A program made the position numbers and the translations under genes. Of a DNA stretch of 64,000 bases, positions 29,472-51,685 are shown in pieces. This stretch comes from Chrysomallon squamiferum (taxonomy: Eukaryota > Mollusca > Gastropoda > Neomphalida > Peltospiridae). The stretch covers positions 15,455,891-15,519,890 of the forward strand of contig CM022668.1 in the NCBI GenBank assembly GCA_012295275.1. The letters are read 5' to 3'. The notes under the pieces were generated by a model, which was given only the letters and a program-made list of their open reading frames with translations, had not been told where the DNA came from and ran no database searches. The first letter of the stretch is position 1. Each line of letters starts with the position of its first letter.

Positions 29472-31159
29472 TGTATGTATGTATGTATGTATGTATGCAT
29501 ATATGTATATTATGTATGTAAGTATGAAGATCAGTAGGTACATGAGGACAACGATGTTATATAGTTATATTTTAAAGTCTAAAATAAGGCAACGTTTCAG
29601 ATGGACATTAAAATAATTGTGATATGTTTGTTAAGCAAATGTGTGATTCGATTTTAGGTTTTTGAGAAAGCAGATTATTTTTTATACCAGATGTAAATAA
29701 TTGTATAATATTTCATTTCCTTCTTAATCAAAATTACCCATGGTGTACGTGATGTCGTTTTGTTATTTTGATTTTCCCTATAATTGTTGATAAATATATA
29801 TATCTGAAGGTTTTCGGGGCAAGATTGAAAAAAAAAAAAAATAATAATAATAATAATACAAATTACTTATATTTCGCTTTTGTTTATATCTATTCTCTTT
29901 GAGATTTACCATTCCTTAGAAAATTATATATACTTGTAAATAATGAATTCTATTGGTCACAAGCCATTTCTATTTTCTGTCATTTTATGTTCGCATGTTT
30001 CCGTCTAACTTCGGGTACTTTCGTAAGTTATACGGAAACAAACGACATGATTTTTATATTTTTTTTTATAATATGTATAATAATTATTATAATATCTATA
30101 ATAATAATAATTATTATAATTATAATATTATAATTATTATTATTATTATTATTTTAATATGTATCGTGCGCCATTTTCTATATTCGTGCACGCTAAGCCA
30201 GTTTAATTAAGAAATGCTGCAATACGTTGACCAGAAATGTATGTTAAAGGTATTTAGTAAAATAAATATTTACACCAGAATCGGATTTCATATTTTATTT
30301 GTTATCAACGACAAGAAAATGAAAGTGTAAATAAAAATGATTACTTTTAACTTGTTTCTGTTGCTTTTCTCAAGAACGTTTTACGCGTTTGTTTGTCAAT
30401 GTATGTGTTCGAGAATAAACGAGGCACTTCAGTTTGCAGATTCTTGTCAAAACTGTGCGTTGAAAATATTCAGTTATTTATTTATTTATTTATTTATTTT
30501 GTGTTTATTTTTTATAGTTAATTGTCAAACAGAATTCATTGTAGAATATGATAAAGAATAAAGAACATGGAGAAAAGATATCTGAGAAAGAAACAGAAAC
30601 AGAGAAATAGTGACTGAGAGAGACAAAGACAGACAGACAGACAGACAGACAGAGAAACGAGTTTTACTAACAACATAATAATAAAAAAAAAAAAATTTGA
30701 CAAATCGGTCAACCCCGATTCCAACAAAAATCGTTACGACAAATTGAGGCGCAAAAGAACGCCTTAACGGTCCAAAACACTTTGAAAAAAACACGTTTAA
30801 AATAATAAGTAAACAGTTTTCCCGAGTGAAACTTTCAGATATGAAAACCTGAGTGCTTGTTTTCGTCGGAGAAACAGAAAACAAACACAAGTATGAAAAC
30901 AGTTGGGTGACTTGAAGGAAACGAGACCGTACATGATTTAGTGGAGTAATTCTCGGACTTGCGCAGTCGTCGTTTGATAGCTTTATTGGGTTGGGTCAGA
31001 GGATTTGGGTGTGGTATTAAGAGGTGTGTCAGTGTTTGAACAAAAAAACAATTTAGCAATTTATAATTACGTTAGAAGACATTATTAAATTTCAGGGTTG
31101 AATTAAAATGTGTAGTTTGTATTAGTTATTATGAAACGGAATTTAAAAAATATATATAT
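27589..31159. other. no gene; AT-rich with (AAT/AAC)n and (GTAT)n arrays
   Basis: (AAAT)n occurs near 27,906-27,970, (AAC/AAT)n at 28,366-28,476, (TA)n-(GTAT)n at 29,405-29,500, (ATT)n near 30,090-30,155 and (CAGA)n at 30,629-30,652. A 20 bp duplication of GATTCCGAAG-type sequence lies at 28,731-28,770. Confidence 0.65.
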
Positions 31160-31345
31160 TTAGCAAGTATGAATTATCATTGTTGAAATATAAAGAAGCT
31201 TAATAAGTACAAATTATCATTATTAAACTATAAAAAAAGTTTAGTATGTATAAATTTTCATTATTAAACTACAATGAATATTAATAAGCATAAATTTTCA
31301 TTATTAAACTGTAAAGAAAATTGATAAGTATAACATTATTAAATT
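31160..31345. repeat. 40 bp AT-rich minisatellite, about 5 units
   Basis: Units starting near 31161, 31200, 31240, 31280 and 31320 share TAATAAGTATAAATTTTCAT and TATTAAACTA blocks at an almost exact 40 bp spacing. Confidence 0.85.
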
Positions 31346-32826
31346 AAAAATAGCTTTATTAAATTACAAAGAAAATTAAACATTTAAATATGTGCATTTG
31401 TTTTGGTTTTTTTTTTTTTTTTTTATGTTACAGCATACAGACTTTAATAAAGTACAGCCAGAGATTCTTTTATGTAACTCAATTGAAAGTAAACTTTATT
31501 GCAAATGTCACGGATTCTATGTCGTTAAGACATTTCTCTTGTCAAACAATTTTTTTTTTTTTTCAATTTCCTTTTTATTATCATTGCTGTTACTTAGTTT
31601 AAGCAAATATTTGATTAACCATAGTTGATGAATGCAGTACACTTTGTGATATCAGTTGGTTTTGAACTTCCAGATAAAGAACCCCTCTCACAAGGTACGA
31701 TATACATGAATAGTGAAGAATATGTATATATATATATATTATTATTATTATCCACTGTCACGTATTTTCTGAATTCTAGACGAAACGTAGATGAGAGCTT
31801 TTTTTTAACGAACAGACTAAAGTATGAATTTACAAAGTTTTTTTAATTAAATAATCTTATTGCAAGGACACGGATAGTTTAAAGAGGGATGTGAGATTTC
31901 AACAAAAGGACAGAGCCATGTTGTAACGAGAATTAGCTCAGAGAAAGAACGTTTTTTTTTTCAAAAAGTAACGGGTTGTCGGATCCACCCGTTTCATTGA
32001 CTCATTTTGGACTCTTTCTTGTAATAACAAGAATTCCATAGCTGGTATATGACAAACACGTGGTATTAACTATCCTGTCTATGGGAAGGTGCATATAAAA
32101 AAAATCGCTTATTGCTAATCAGAATGAGTAACCCATCAAATGGTAGAAAAAGGTTTCCTTTCTACTCATCTGAATGATACTTTAACTGTATACGCCCAGC
32201 ACTGTGTAATTGTAAATTGTGTGTGTTCAGTTATTTGTTATATAAAACATCGTCTTTCTATAGTCAGCAGACTTTCGAGAAAAAAAATGAGTTTAGCTAT
32301 GAGTTTTGTAATCTGTAGATCTCTACAAAAAGCAGTTTTTTTTCTCGGTATTTTATTTAGCCTCTAGAAAGAGATTAAAGAAATTATAAAAACTGCCAGA
32401 GGCCTTTATTAGTGTTGTTTTTTTATTTTTTTATTTTTATTTTTTTCCCCGATGTTTATGCGATCAACATTCACGATTTGACCTTAACCTTCATCGTGTT
32501 TTAATCATTAAAGGGAGGTAAAATCAATATGGCCGAAATTAAAGCGAGTTTTGACCATAACTGTGGGTCAGAAACGAACACATGATTAATATGACAAGCT
32601 AATAATGATGCTTATATTTTATATCACTTTATTTTTTATTTTTTCTTCTTTTTTTTTTTTTTTTTTTCCTTTATTCTAATACCGAACGAACAGTTCAGAG
32701 AAAAAATTAAATATTAGTTAACACTAACAATATTTTGAAAATAAAATAACGATAACGAGCCTGGGATACCTACCCCCTGCAAATTTATCTAGAATTAATT
32801 ACAGAGGGGAACAAACGGTCAGGAAA

Positions 32827-32905
<79 letters not shown>

Positions 32906-33129
32906 AAATTAAATTAAAAAAACTAAACAGGTTTTGGAACTCTTTGGGGTCGTGTTTTGAACCCATTCGTGTCAAACGTGTTTGTATAACGCCGTTGTTT
33001 GTTACGCAAGACTTCGTCGCTTTTAAAAAAAAAAAAAAACAAAACAAAACTGGAACAGAGATGTTTATTTAGTTCACCTGTCACATGAAAAGGATCTTCG
33101 TTAACCAAAAGCGCCGCTGAAGTTTGCGA
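31346..33129. other. no gene; AT-rich with poly-T and (TA)n
   Basis: (TA)n arrays lie at 32,837-32,867 and 32,873-32,900, with T-runs near 31,408-31,424 and 32,648-32,667. No coding sequence is recognised. Confidence 0.65.
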
Positions 33130-33360
33130 GTTCGCAGAGTAAACGAGTCGAATTGAATCCAAGCACGTGACCCGCGTTTTATTTTAATTAGCGTCATGGT
33201 GAACAGTTAAAAAGTTGCAGCAAAATACTGTTTGCTTTTTACCTGCGGTTTGTTTGCACGCGGAGCTTCGTTACCATGACAACGGGTTCAGCGTGCTACG
33301 TAACTGTCCCCGGTTGTAAACCGGTGCATAGTTTGTTTTGTTTCAGTAAATAAAGTTTAC
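33130..33360. promoter_or_regulatory. isolated GC-richer island with RFX X-box-like palindrome
   Basis: GTTACCATGACAAC at 33270-33283 is one or two bases from the symmetric RFX X-box consensus. Within 45 bp lies the perfect inverted repeat CCGGTT-GTA-AACCGG at 33310-33324 (Grainyhead/CP2-like half-sites), and CACGTG is at about 33,163. It looks like a promoter or enhancer, but no adjacent coding sequence is evident. Confidence 0.4.
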
Positions 33361-33548
33361 AAACAACTAAATATATGTTACATACTTCAAAAGCGGTTTG
33401 ATTTTTTTTTTTGTGACGTTTTGCTGTTTGTTTCGATTGTTTTGTTCGTTATTTTATTTTTATTCTTCTTTTTTTTATGATGAGTGTTGTTGTTTTTGTT
33501 TTCTAAAGAAATACCATTGCTTATAGAATTGTACCAACAGCTGCAGCT

Positions 33549-33560
33549 GTGGTAGTAGCT

Positions 33561-33609
<49 letters not shown>

Positions 33610-34169
33610 TAGTAGCAGTATCTGTACTGTTTAATAATAATAATAATAATAATGATGATGATGATGATGATGATAATAATAATAATAATATAGTAGTAGC
33701 AGTAGTAGTAACAACAACAACAACAGAAAAATACAAGAAATAAACGAAACAAGATGACAGGTTGGACACATGATACATCAATGTCCTTAGGACAGCCGCA
33801 AACAGTGAACAAGAAGTGACCACTTTATCAATCCATTTTCTGTTGTTTTACATTTCTTATCTGAACTTTCACCTTTGACACGAAAGAGAAATTCTTTTGC
33901 CAGAACGAGGCTATTTGACAAGCTGCGTAAATTTGTTGTTTTACGTGTTTTTTTACGTTTTGATAATTATTACGAGAACTACGGTAAAATTTGTCTGTTA
34001 AATCACAAGTAGGTGTTGTAGGCGCCAGTAATCTGCTGTTGTTGTTGTTGTTTGTTGTTGTAGTGCTAGTAGCTGTTGTTTTTATTGTTGCAGTTGTAGT
34101 TTTAGTGCTGAAGTGGTAATAGTAGTGGTTATAGTTCATATTCATTGAAGTCGTATTTCTCTTCTTCTT

Positions 34170-34200
<31 letters not shown>

Positions 34201-34231
34201 TTATTATTATTATTATTATTATATTTGTTGT

Positions 34232-34265
<34 letters not shown>

Positions 34266-34290
34266 GTGGTTGTTGTTGTTATTGTTACTG
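33549..34290. repeat. trinucleotide-rich tract: (AGT)n, (AAT)n, (GAT)n, (CTT)n, (TTG)n
   Basis: (AGT)n lies at 33,550-33,625, AAT/GAT at 33,632-33,690 and (CTT)(ATT)(TTG)n at 34,160-34,290. Three-base periodicity leaves several frames open without coding evidence. Confidence 0.9.
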
Positions 34291-35297
34291 TTGTTTATAC
34301 TGTTGTTAAACAACAAAATTTTACGGTAGTCCATTATTTACAAACAACTGTCTAAAATTTTGATTGATGTCATAGTAAAGGTCATGAGCTAAATTATTAA
34401 AACAGTTTTACCTTTTCAAATCTCATCATTATCTTAACAACTTTGAATCACTGAAAAAAAAAAAAAATAATTAAAATTTCAAGGATTATACATTAAATGC
34501 GATCAAATTCGCTATCCAGAATTTTTTACATCACACAAAAACATATTCTATTCGATAATCTACAATTGACATCCCAATTTAAGCATGAATCGAGAAAAAT
34601 GAATAAATTGTGGCCTTGAGAAGGTTTGATCCTCTGTACTCTAATGCCCCAGTCAATGCTTTTAGACAAAGTGTAGCCCATTCACATCTATAGGAACTAA
34701 AAGATAGTGCAGAAATTATTTCTTGGCGAAGATTTCTTTTGAGATAATGTATCCTACCTTGAACTGGACCTAAAACAAAATCTATAACTTTAACGTTCTT
34801 CAAAAAGTGTTCATTGACAGCTGACCTTTTGACGGACTGGTCAAACTCTGGTCAAATGACTGGCTACCCGGAGTGCAAAGTAATATTTTACAGAATTAAC
34901 TACCCGTTGTTATGGATATCGAGTGCAGTTTGAAACTTGTGTTTTTGTTGGGTTTTTTTGTACAAAACCTCAGGTCAAATTTTTAAAATAATAATCGTTT
35001 TACAGATCTGAGATCTGAATGGTGAGATAGTTGTTTTTGGTTTTAGGCAAAATTATCTATGACGCAAAACAAAGAAATGACGTAATGTTGTTATAGTTTT
35101 ATAAAGATAGCGTTGTTGAAGTTGGTATTAGTAACATTGTTGTTGTGTTATCTGTAATATTACTAATCATAAATTTGTAGATGATGTCAATATTATTCGT
35201 GGAACCAAAGACAGACAGACAGACAGAATACTTCCAAGACCTGGGAGTTTAATATTGTTTGTTTTTTTCTTGTTGTTTTTGTTTGTTTGTTTGTTGT

Positions 35298-35346
<49 letters not shown>

Positions 35347-36300
35347 ATTGTTTTTTGTTTCTTTTTGTTGTTGTTGTTTTGCCAAAGGATTTTATTTTCT
35401 TTATATAGAAAGAGATTTATTGGATAAAGTTTAAACAACATTGTTTCTGAATAGAACTGCATGCTTGGTTAGTTAGTTAATTAATTGGTTAGTTATTTAG
35501 GTAGTTATTTTAGTTATTTAGGTAGGGTAATTTGTTAATTAATTAGTCAGTTGGTTGGTTGGTTAAATAGTTGTTTACTTATCCTCTTTATTCCTAATGG
35601 CATAATCGGCTTTACGAGATTGGTAGAGATCACACAAACACACACAAACACACACACACACACACACACACACTCTCTCTCTCTCTCTCTCCCTCTCTCC
35701 CCTCTCTCTTTCTTTCTCTCTCTCTAAATCTCTCTCCTTCTCTCTCTCTGTGTATTGCATATATATATAAAATATCTTTCTGTGTATGCTCATTCAGCAG
35801 CAGTTACAGTAAAAAAAACACGATTCTTAAATGAGAATATGTAAGCTCAATTAACTACAGCTAATTAATACTATTATTATATATAATTTTTGTTGGGCGT
35901 TTTTCTTGCGAACATAAACACGGTATAAACTCACTTGGTATAAAATACGTATGTTATAAATCATAGTACATGTAGCTGATATTTTATTTAGCAGATGTGT
36001 GCTTTATTGATGTCGTTTCCTGGATGATCCGTCAGAATATAATTCATTACTTCATCTGATGTGTCCTTACTTATTGCTGACGTAGGTCTTACTTTGTATA
36101 TACATATATATACACACACGCACATATATATATATATATATATATACACACAGCTATGTTACATATGTATGTATGTACAGCTATCACACATTACACACAC
36201 ATATAGAGAACACACATACACACAGAGAGACAGACAGACAGACATACAAAAACAGGGACGTAGAGAAAGAGATACACTTGAAATAGTGTTGGAAATAATG
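34291..36300. other. no gene; AT-rich, poly-T, mixed dinucleotide repeats
   Basis: Poly-T of about 45 bp lies at 35,300-35,345, GTTA-type tetranucleotides at 35,465-35,570, (CA)n-(CT)n at 35,636-35,752 and (TA)n near 36,126-36,146. Confidence 0.7.
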
Positions 36301-36620
36301 GCAGTCGCAGTAGTAGAAGCAGTAGTGGTAGTAGTGACAGTAGTATGTTTGAAGAGACTGATCGTGGTAGTTGTTGTTGTCATAATAACAGAGTAATAAT
36401 AATAATAATAATAATAATAAAAGGTGCGTAGCAATAGTAGTAGTAGTAGTAAAAGTAACAGTAGCAGTTGTAGTAGTAGCAGTAGTTGTAGTAGTAGTAG
36501 TAACATAGTAATAGTAGTAGTAATAGTAACAGTAGCAATAGTAGTAGTAGCAGAAGCAGTAGCCGTAGCAGCAGCAATAGTAACAGTAGTAGTTGTACTG
36601 GTGGTAGTGGTTGCTGTAGA
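36301..36620. repeat. decayed (AGT)n trinucleotide array, about 320 bp
   Basis: Continuous AGT, AGC, AAC and AAT units keep up to five frames open. A 226-codon minus-strand frame here is a repeat artefact. Confidence 0.9.
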
Positions 36621-36990
36621 TGTTGCAGCATAAGGACATAAATAACCATAACTAAAAGCATTATGTTCTCTTAAGCCGGAAAAAGATGATACAAGTACTG
36701 AACTGTACTCCACAACGTTACAGGAAATTACGAAATGCTTGCGACCTCTAGAGGAATGCAAATAACCTCTAAATATCAATAAAGACCCTTCGGCTAGGAC
36801 AGAAAGGTCATTGAGGCCAAAAACAGTTAGGTAATGCATGTCTATATATTACACCTTTAGCAGTTTCGGAAACAAAGTTCAGTCTATAATTTAGAGTTTG
36901 ACTTAGTGTGTCTGTTTGAAATAAGAAAAACAAATTTAAATTTTAATTTTTTTTTTTTTTTTTATTTAACTTGTTTGCTTATATACACAC

Positions 36991-36992
<2 letters not shown>

Positions 36993-37056
<64 letters not shown>

Positions 37057-37155
37057 GTTCCTTTAGATTAGTTATGTCATACTGCATTATTTTTATTTAT
37101 TAAGATATATTGTTATTAATATTATTATTACTACTATTACTACTACTACTACTAC

Positions 37156-37243
<88 letters not shown>

Positions 37244-37245
37244 CT
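36993..37245. repeat. (AG)n and (ATT)n arrays
   Basis: (AG)n lies at 36993-37053, followed by (ACT)n and then (AAT)/(ATT)n from about 37,130 to 37,245. Confidence 0.95.
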
Positions 37246-37554
37246 GTTAGTTAGTGTTTCTTTTATCAAATTACGCTTTAATCTGATATATCTACATATA
37301 CAATAACGTAAACAATATGCAGTATGATCCAGTTTATAGATATCGCAGTAAATCAGATATTGTGTGGGTTTAACGTTAATCTCTGTACAACGATATCTCA
37401 GGGTAATTAGTTAGAGATGTAGATAAAGGATTCATCATTCTGTATGACATGTTTTATGTCAGAAGTGTCACGTGACGTGTTATTAATCTGAGCTGTTTAC
37501 CCACAGGCGATTTTTTTTTTTTCCCAGTTTGTTTGTATTCTTTCTCATTTTATT

Positions 37555-37561
37555 TATTCAT

Positions 37562-37592
<31 letters not shown>

Positions 37593-37663
37593 TGGAACGT
37601 TTGTTTTTATTTATTTGTTTATTTATTTTTATATTTATTTATTTACCTGTGTGTCTTTATCTG

Positions 37664-37706
<43 letters not shown>

Positions 37707-37760
37707 GTCTATCTATCTATCTATCTGTCTGTCTTCCTGCCTGCCTGTCTGTCTGTCTAT

Positions 37761-37807
<47 letters not shown>

Positions 37808-37850
37808 GTTAGTTAGTTAGTTAGTAGTTAGTTTTATTTTATTTATTTAA
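37555..37850. repeat. (TTTA)n - (CTAT)n - (CTGT)n - (TTTA)n array
   Basis: About 290 bp of tetranucleotide units that change type along the array. All frames are open because the period is 4. Confidence 0.95.
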
Positions 37851-38401
37851 TCTCTGCGACCAGTGGTATATTTTAAACAAAATAAAACGCAGACAACGTC
37901 GCGGTTGTTGCTTCATTTTCAAACTTTATTGTTAGCAAAGTTTGAGTGTAACTTAACCAATAATAATAAAAAAAAGTCATAAAATTCATCTCCGCTGCTT
38001 GTTCAGCTATTTGTACAAATAAAACGTAGACAGAGTTCTGCTTCACAGCTGCGCGCATCCCACTTCGTTCTCGATACATAAATCTAGATGTAACTTTGCT
38101 TCGATATTTTTTTTTTTAATGCACGACTGACTACATTTTGCGCCTCAGTGAACATGTATATATAATATATTTATTTTTGCCCTCAGGGAAAGCAAAATGT
38201 TTACTCAGTACATTTTAGTTCACGCATCCTGTGATATTAAACGCTGGTTTTCTGGTTTTAGGTTAGGTATTTTTTTCTTTTTTTTTCAAAATGTTTATGG
38301 ATGTTACGTTGTTTTGACAAAATAAAAAACATAACCAGTTTATTTAGAGTTTAATTTCAATGTATTTGTGTATGTTTACGTGTGTGTAAGTGTTTGTTTC
38401 T

Positions 38402-38436
<35 letters not shown>

Positions 38437-38790
38437 AGTTGTGTGAGTGTCAGTGTGTTGAAAATAATGAATACATAATGTACCACACCTAAAATATCTG
38501 AGTAATTACGGTTAGAATTTAAATATTTAAAAAAAAAAAATTGTGTTATTTATTTATTTGTTTGTTTTTCATTTGTTCTTTTATTACTTTATTTACTAAT
38601 TTTGTAAAACTATGATATTTTTTATAAAACTTTTTATATGTCAGCAACAAGTCCTCTTTCTTGTGCGCCTTCCCGTGGACAGCAAATAACTTTCTCTTTA
38701 ATAAATAATCATTGAAATAATTCAAACTGCATATTATGAGTACTGATCTGATGATCCTCTCACACACACACACACTCTCACACACACACA

Positions 38791-38876
<86 letters not shown>

Positions 38877-39196
38877 ATATATAAATCTTATGTCACTCCC
38901 ATCTAAACACCCACATACATATCAAGGTATGAAAGATTAGTTAATCTCTGATCCGTCACACGATACCGAGCTATTTTTAATCGTTTTTCTCAAACACACA
39001 AGCAAGGAGCAAAGATGACTTTCACCTAGCTTATCGAATATGAGATCATAATCGTGTGTTGTACGTGTCAATTCATGCGATCACGCGCTGACCTACATCA
39101 GATGGATGTAGATGTGTGTGCAGTAGATGTCTGTCGGCTATTTTGATCATTCTAAACCACTTTGTGTTACAGGGTTTAAATCATTTTCAGGCTCAT

Positions 39197-39227
<31 letters not shown>

Positions 39228-40239
39228 TTAGTTTGTTTGTTTGTTTGTTTATTATTTTTGTTTTATATATATATTTTTAAAATTTATTTGTTTATTTTTT
39301 ATTTATTTATTTTTATTTATTTTATTCTGTTTTATTATTTTTTTGATTTTATTTGTTTTGATTTTTTTCCCAATATATATATATATATGTGTGTGTGTGT
39401 GCATGTGTGTTTGTGTGTGTGTGTAATAAATATATAATTGTGTGTTTGTATTTTTTAAAAAGCTTCAGCTTTATCAAGCTGTAACAAATTTAAATAATCT
39501 TATTTGTATTATATCAGATAACGTGAGTCATGTCGCTTACTTTTCCTGACACCATAGCACTTTAAATAACCAAACCACTTGACTTTTTCCCTCTTTCTTT
39601 CTTTTTTTTTTTTATCTTAGTGTTTTAAGTCTCGTATATTCATTAACTATAAAAAAAGTTTGATATTGATACCTGTCATCTCTTTTCATCTGAATTCAGT
39701 AACTCGCCTTGTACCTGACCTTTCCCTCGGGTGATTGATTTGTATAATATCGACGATCTTTATTAATGATGGTCATTCCCAGTTTATTCCGCATTCCCGT
39801 TTATCAATCAAAATACATAACATGCACGGGAAGAAGCTGATGTTGGCCAGTGTTTATAGCATCTGCCTAAGGTTTCGTTGGGAACGTCATCAATTTCCAT
39901 GTGTTGATTCTGTTGTGTCATTTCTTCTCGAAGCCAAAATTTCACTGTTAACAGAAGAAACAGCAGAGACTTCTTGATTCTTGCCGTCCTCTAAGTTGAT
40001 TTGTTTCATTTATTTATTTATTTATTTATTTGTAAAGTGCCGATTTCATACGTCAAATAAATCAGTTATTTCACGTGCTACAGCAATATAACAAATGCAA
40101 TTAAAATATAACAAAGGAATTCAAAAATAAAATAAAAAAATGATAATAAAAGAAAACATTGTGTCAACTCAGTCTTCTTAGTACATTTGATACGACTATT
40201 TTACTTGCATTAGTTCCCCAAACAAAAAATGTTTTATGT
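37851..40239. other. no gene; AT-rich with (GT)n and a long (CT)n
   Basis: (GT)n lies at 38,406-38,432, (CA)n-(CT)n at 38,761-38,872 and (TTTA)n at 39,196-39,228. An 80-codon non-repetitive frame at 39,735-39,977 (+) resembles no family I know and is not called. Confidence 0.65.
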
Positions 40240-40394
40240 TGTTTTGATGGCCGAACGGTAATGTCGTCCGCTTTCGGGGTTTGTGAGGTCGTGATTCGAC
40301 TTTGTTCTTCAGATCCCGTGCGTTCCCAAATATTATCTGTGTGAAGAGTCTATTCAGATGTACATAAGACAGAGAATATTCAAAATTCTAAAAT
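40240..40394 (+). mobile_element. tRNA-derived SINE, copy 2 (internally deleted)
   Basis: It matches the 1.3 kb copy from GTTTTGATGGCCGAACGG through the shared tail (40368-40394), with about 45 bp missing between the A-box region and the GTCGTGATTCGAC block. It is followed by ATAC-rich sequence, as in copy 1. Confidence 0.75.
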
Positions 40395-41168
40395 GTATAC
40401 ATATATATAAACCTGCAAGCACACATATACAAAGATATATGGACACACATATATGCATGCTTACATACACGCAAACATATACAGATGCATAAAAATAACA
40501 ACAACGGCAACGAAATATTTAACAAATACGTCCTTCTGATCAACAACAACAACAACAACAACACATAACCAAAAAGTTAATAATAATAATTTAAAAAAAA
40601 CAATAATTAAGTGACGTAATTAATATTGTGACGTCATTTCATTATAATGCATCATTACAAATTAAATACAGATAGAGGAGGGACTATCAGATTTATTATG
40701 TCTGCGAAAGGTAATTTATTTTTATTTCATTCTTTACTATGCACTGCTATTCTTCAAGTCTTCATAGAGTAACAGCTTTAATTAATATTCAGCAGTTTAA
40801 GAGAATATGGTTTCTTTATCAGGATGATATTTTATTTTATTTTGTTCTTATTTTTTTTTTCTTGTCTTCTTTTTTTTTTTGCCGATATTGATGTTATTTA
40901 TTTATTTATTTATTATTAAAAGTAGATATATTAGCGACAGTACTGATAATTATATCAATAGCAGCAGCAGTAGTTGTAGTAGCAGTAATAATATAGTAGA
41001 AGTAATAGTCGTAGCTGAATTAGTAGTAACTTCATCAGCAGGACAAGTTATAGTAGAGTTGTAGTAGTTGCAGTTGTAGTAATAGTAGAAATATTAGCAG
41101 CAGTAGTAGTAGTAGTAGTTCTAGGAGGATGAATATTAATATCACACCTATATTAAATATACAAATAC

Positions 41169-41257
<89 letters not shown>

Positions 41258-41658
41258 AGAAGATTAACAAATTCATCAACGTAACTATAATAAACCATTA
41301 TATACAAATACTGACAAGATCTAACTATGTCAGGAACTTTTTCTTTCTTTTTTTATTCTTAGATAATTAAATAATTCTATTGTCCAGAAAAGGAACAGAA
41401 ACAAAGTCTCACCTAGTCGGTCATTGACCTTCTGCATGTCTGTGTGAAAAGTTATTTTTGTATCGAACTCTATTACGGTAAATGTTAACCAGACTCTCAG
41501 TAAGATCTTTACTAAATTTGTCCTCGTCTTTATCCAGATAATATTAAGTTTTAAGATTCTAGAATATTTTTAGGTTATTCATTTGAAAAAGGAAAGAGAT
41601 TTATTATTTATAATTAATTATTTTTAGATATATTAATAAACTTACTTAGATCAAATAA

Positions 41659-41705
<47 letters not shown>

Positions 41706-42359
41706 CTTCTCTCTCTCTCTCTCTTTTCTTTTTCGCCTTCTTTTTACTTATGTTTTAACATCCTTTGTTATATAATTTGGTAGATGAATGTAAGTACTAG
41801 AAAATGAGTGAAACATTAGAAATGAAAATAATTATTATATGAATTAAAATTAGAACTAAAACTGGAAAATAGCTCAAAGTTCTTAACATTCAGAACAAAA
41901 TAAATATCGAAGAAATCAATTTTATGGCATCTTGTGGATGAAACAGGTTTCTCTCTCGTAAACTGAATTCGTATGCATGCAGATTATTTTAATATATATA
42001 TTTTCTAAAGACAAACTGCTAATTCAGTTACTTGTTTGAGTTATTTCAGTATGGATCAGAATAAACGATATGAAGCTCTAAATGTTTTGGAGGAAATTAA
42101 CATAGTGAGAGGCCCAATGTAGGTTGGTAAATATTTTATATTTAAATAAAGGGCAATAAGAATAAGTTTAAAATTTAATTTTTAAACTAACAAAAAAAGA
42201 TAGAAATAATTATATATAATGAAGACATTAAATTTTATTTACAGGTTAAAAAATATTTGATTAAAAAATAACATCCCAAAATGGTCCATCGTTTGAGTGT
42301 GAGGTTCTTTTTTAACTCCTTATACAGAAGAGTTGAATATTGCAGAAGACAAAAACAAA
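40395..42359. other. NUBPL upstream region; no other gene
   Basis: It holds (AAC)n near 40,543-40,562, two CRE-like sites at 40,612 and 40,629, a (AGT)n-like tract at 40,960-41,125, (AG)n at 41,170-41,254 and (CT)n at 41,660-41,733. The NUBPL promoter presumably lies just before 42,360, but no clear core element is visible. Confidence 0.55.
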
Positions 42360-51614
<9,255 letters not shown>

Positions 51615-51679
51615 CAACTTTTATGACAGAATTAACTTCCAAATGAAGTTTGTTAATAATATCAGTGAAACAGTTTTAA

Positions 51680-51685
51680 AATAAA
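51680..51685 (+). terminator. NUBPL: polyadenylation signal of NUBPL
   Basis: A canonical AATAAA lies 65 bp after the NUBPL stop codon in otherwise unremarkable AT-rich sequence. It is the first such hexamer downstream of the stop and gives a short 3' UTR. Confidence 0.5.

Noticed and set aside
36159-36839. 226-codon minus-strand frame rich in Thr and Leu
   Set aside because: Read-through of a decayed AGT trinucleotide array. The non-repetitive N-terminal part has no splice or family support.
39735-39977. 80-codon non-repetitive plus frame
   Set aside because: Considered as a possible exon, but no motif, no clear splice sites in phase and no recognised family.
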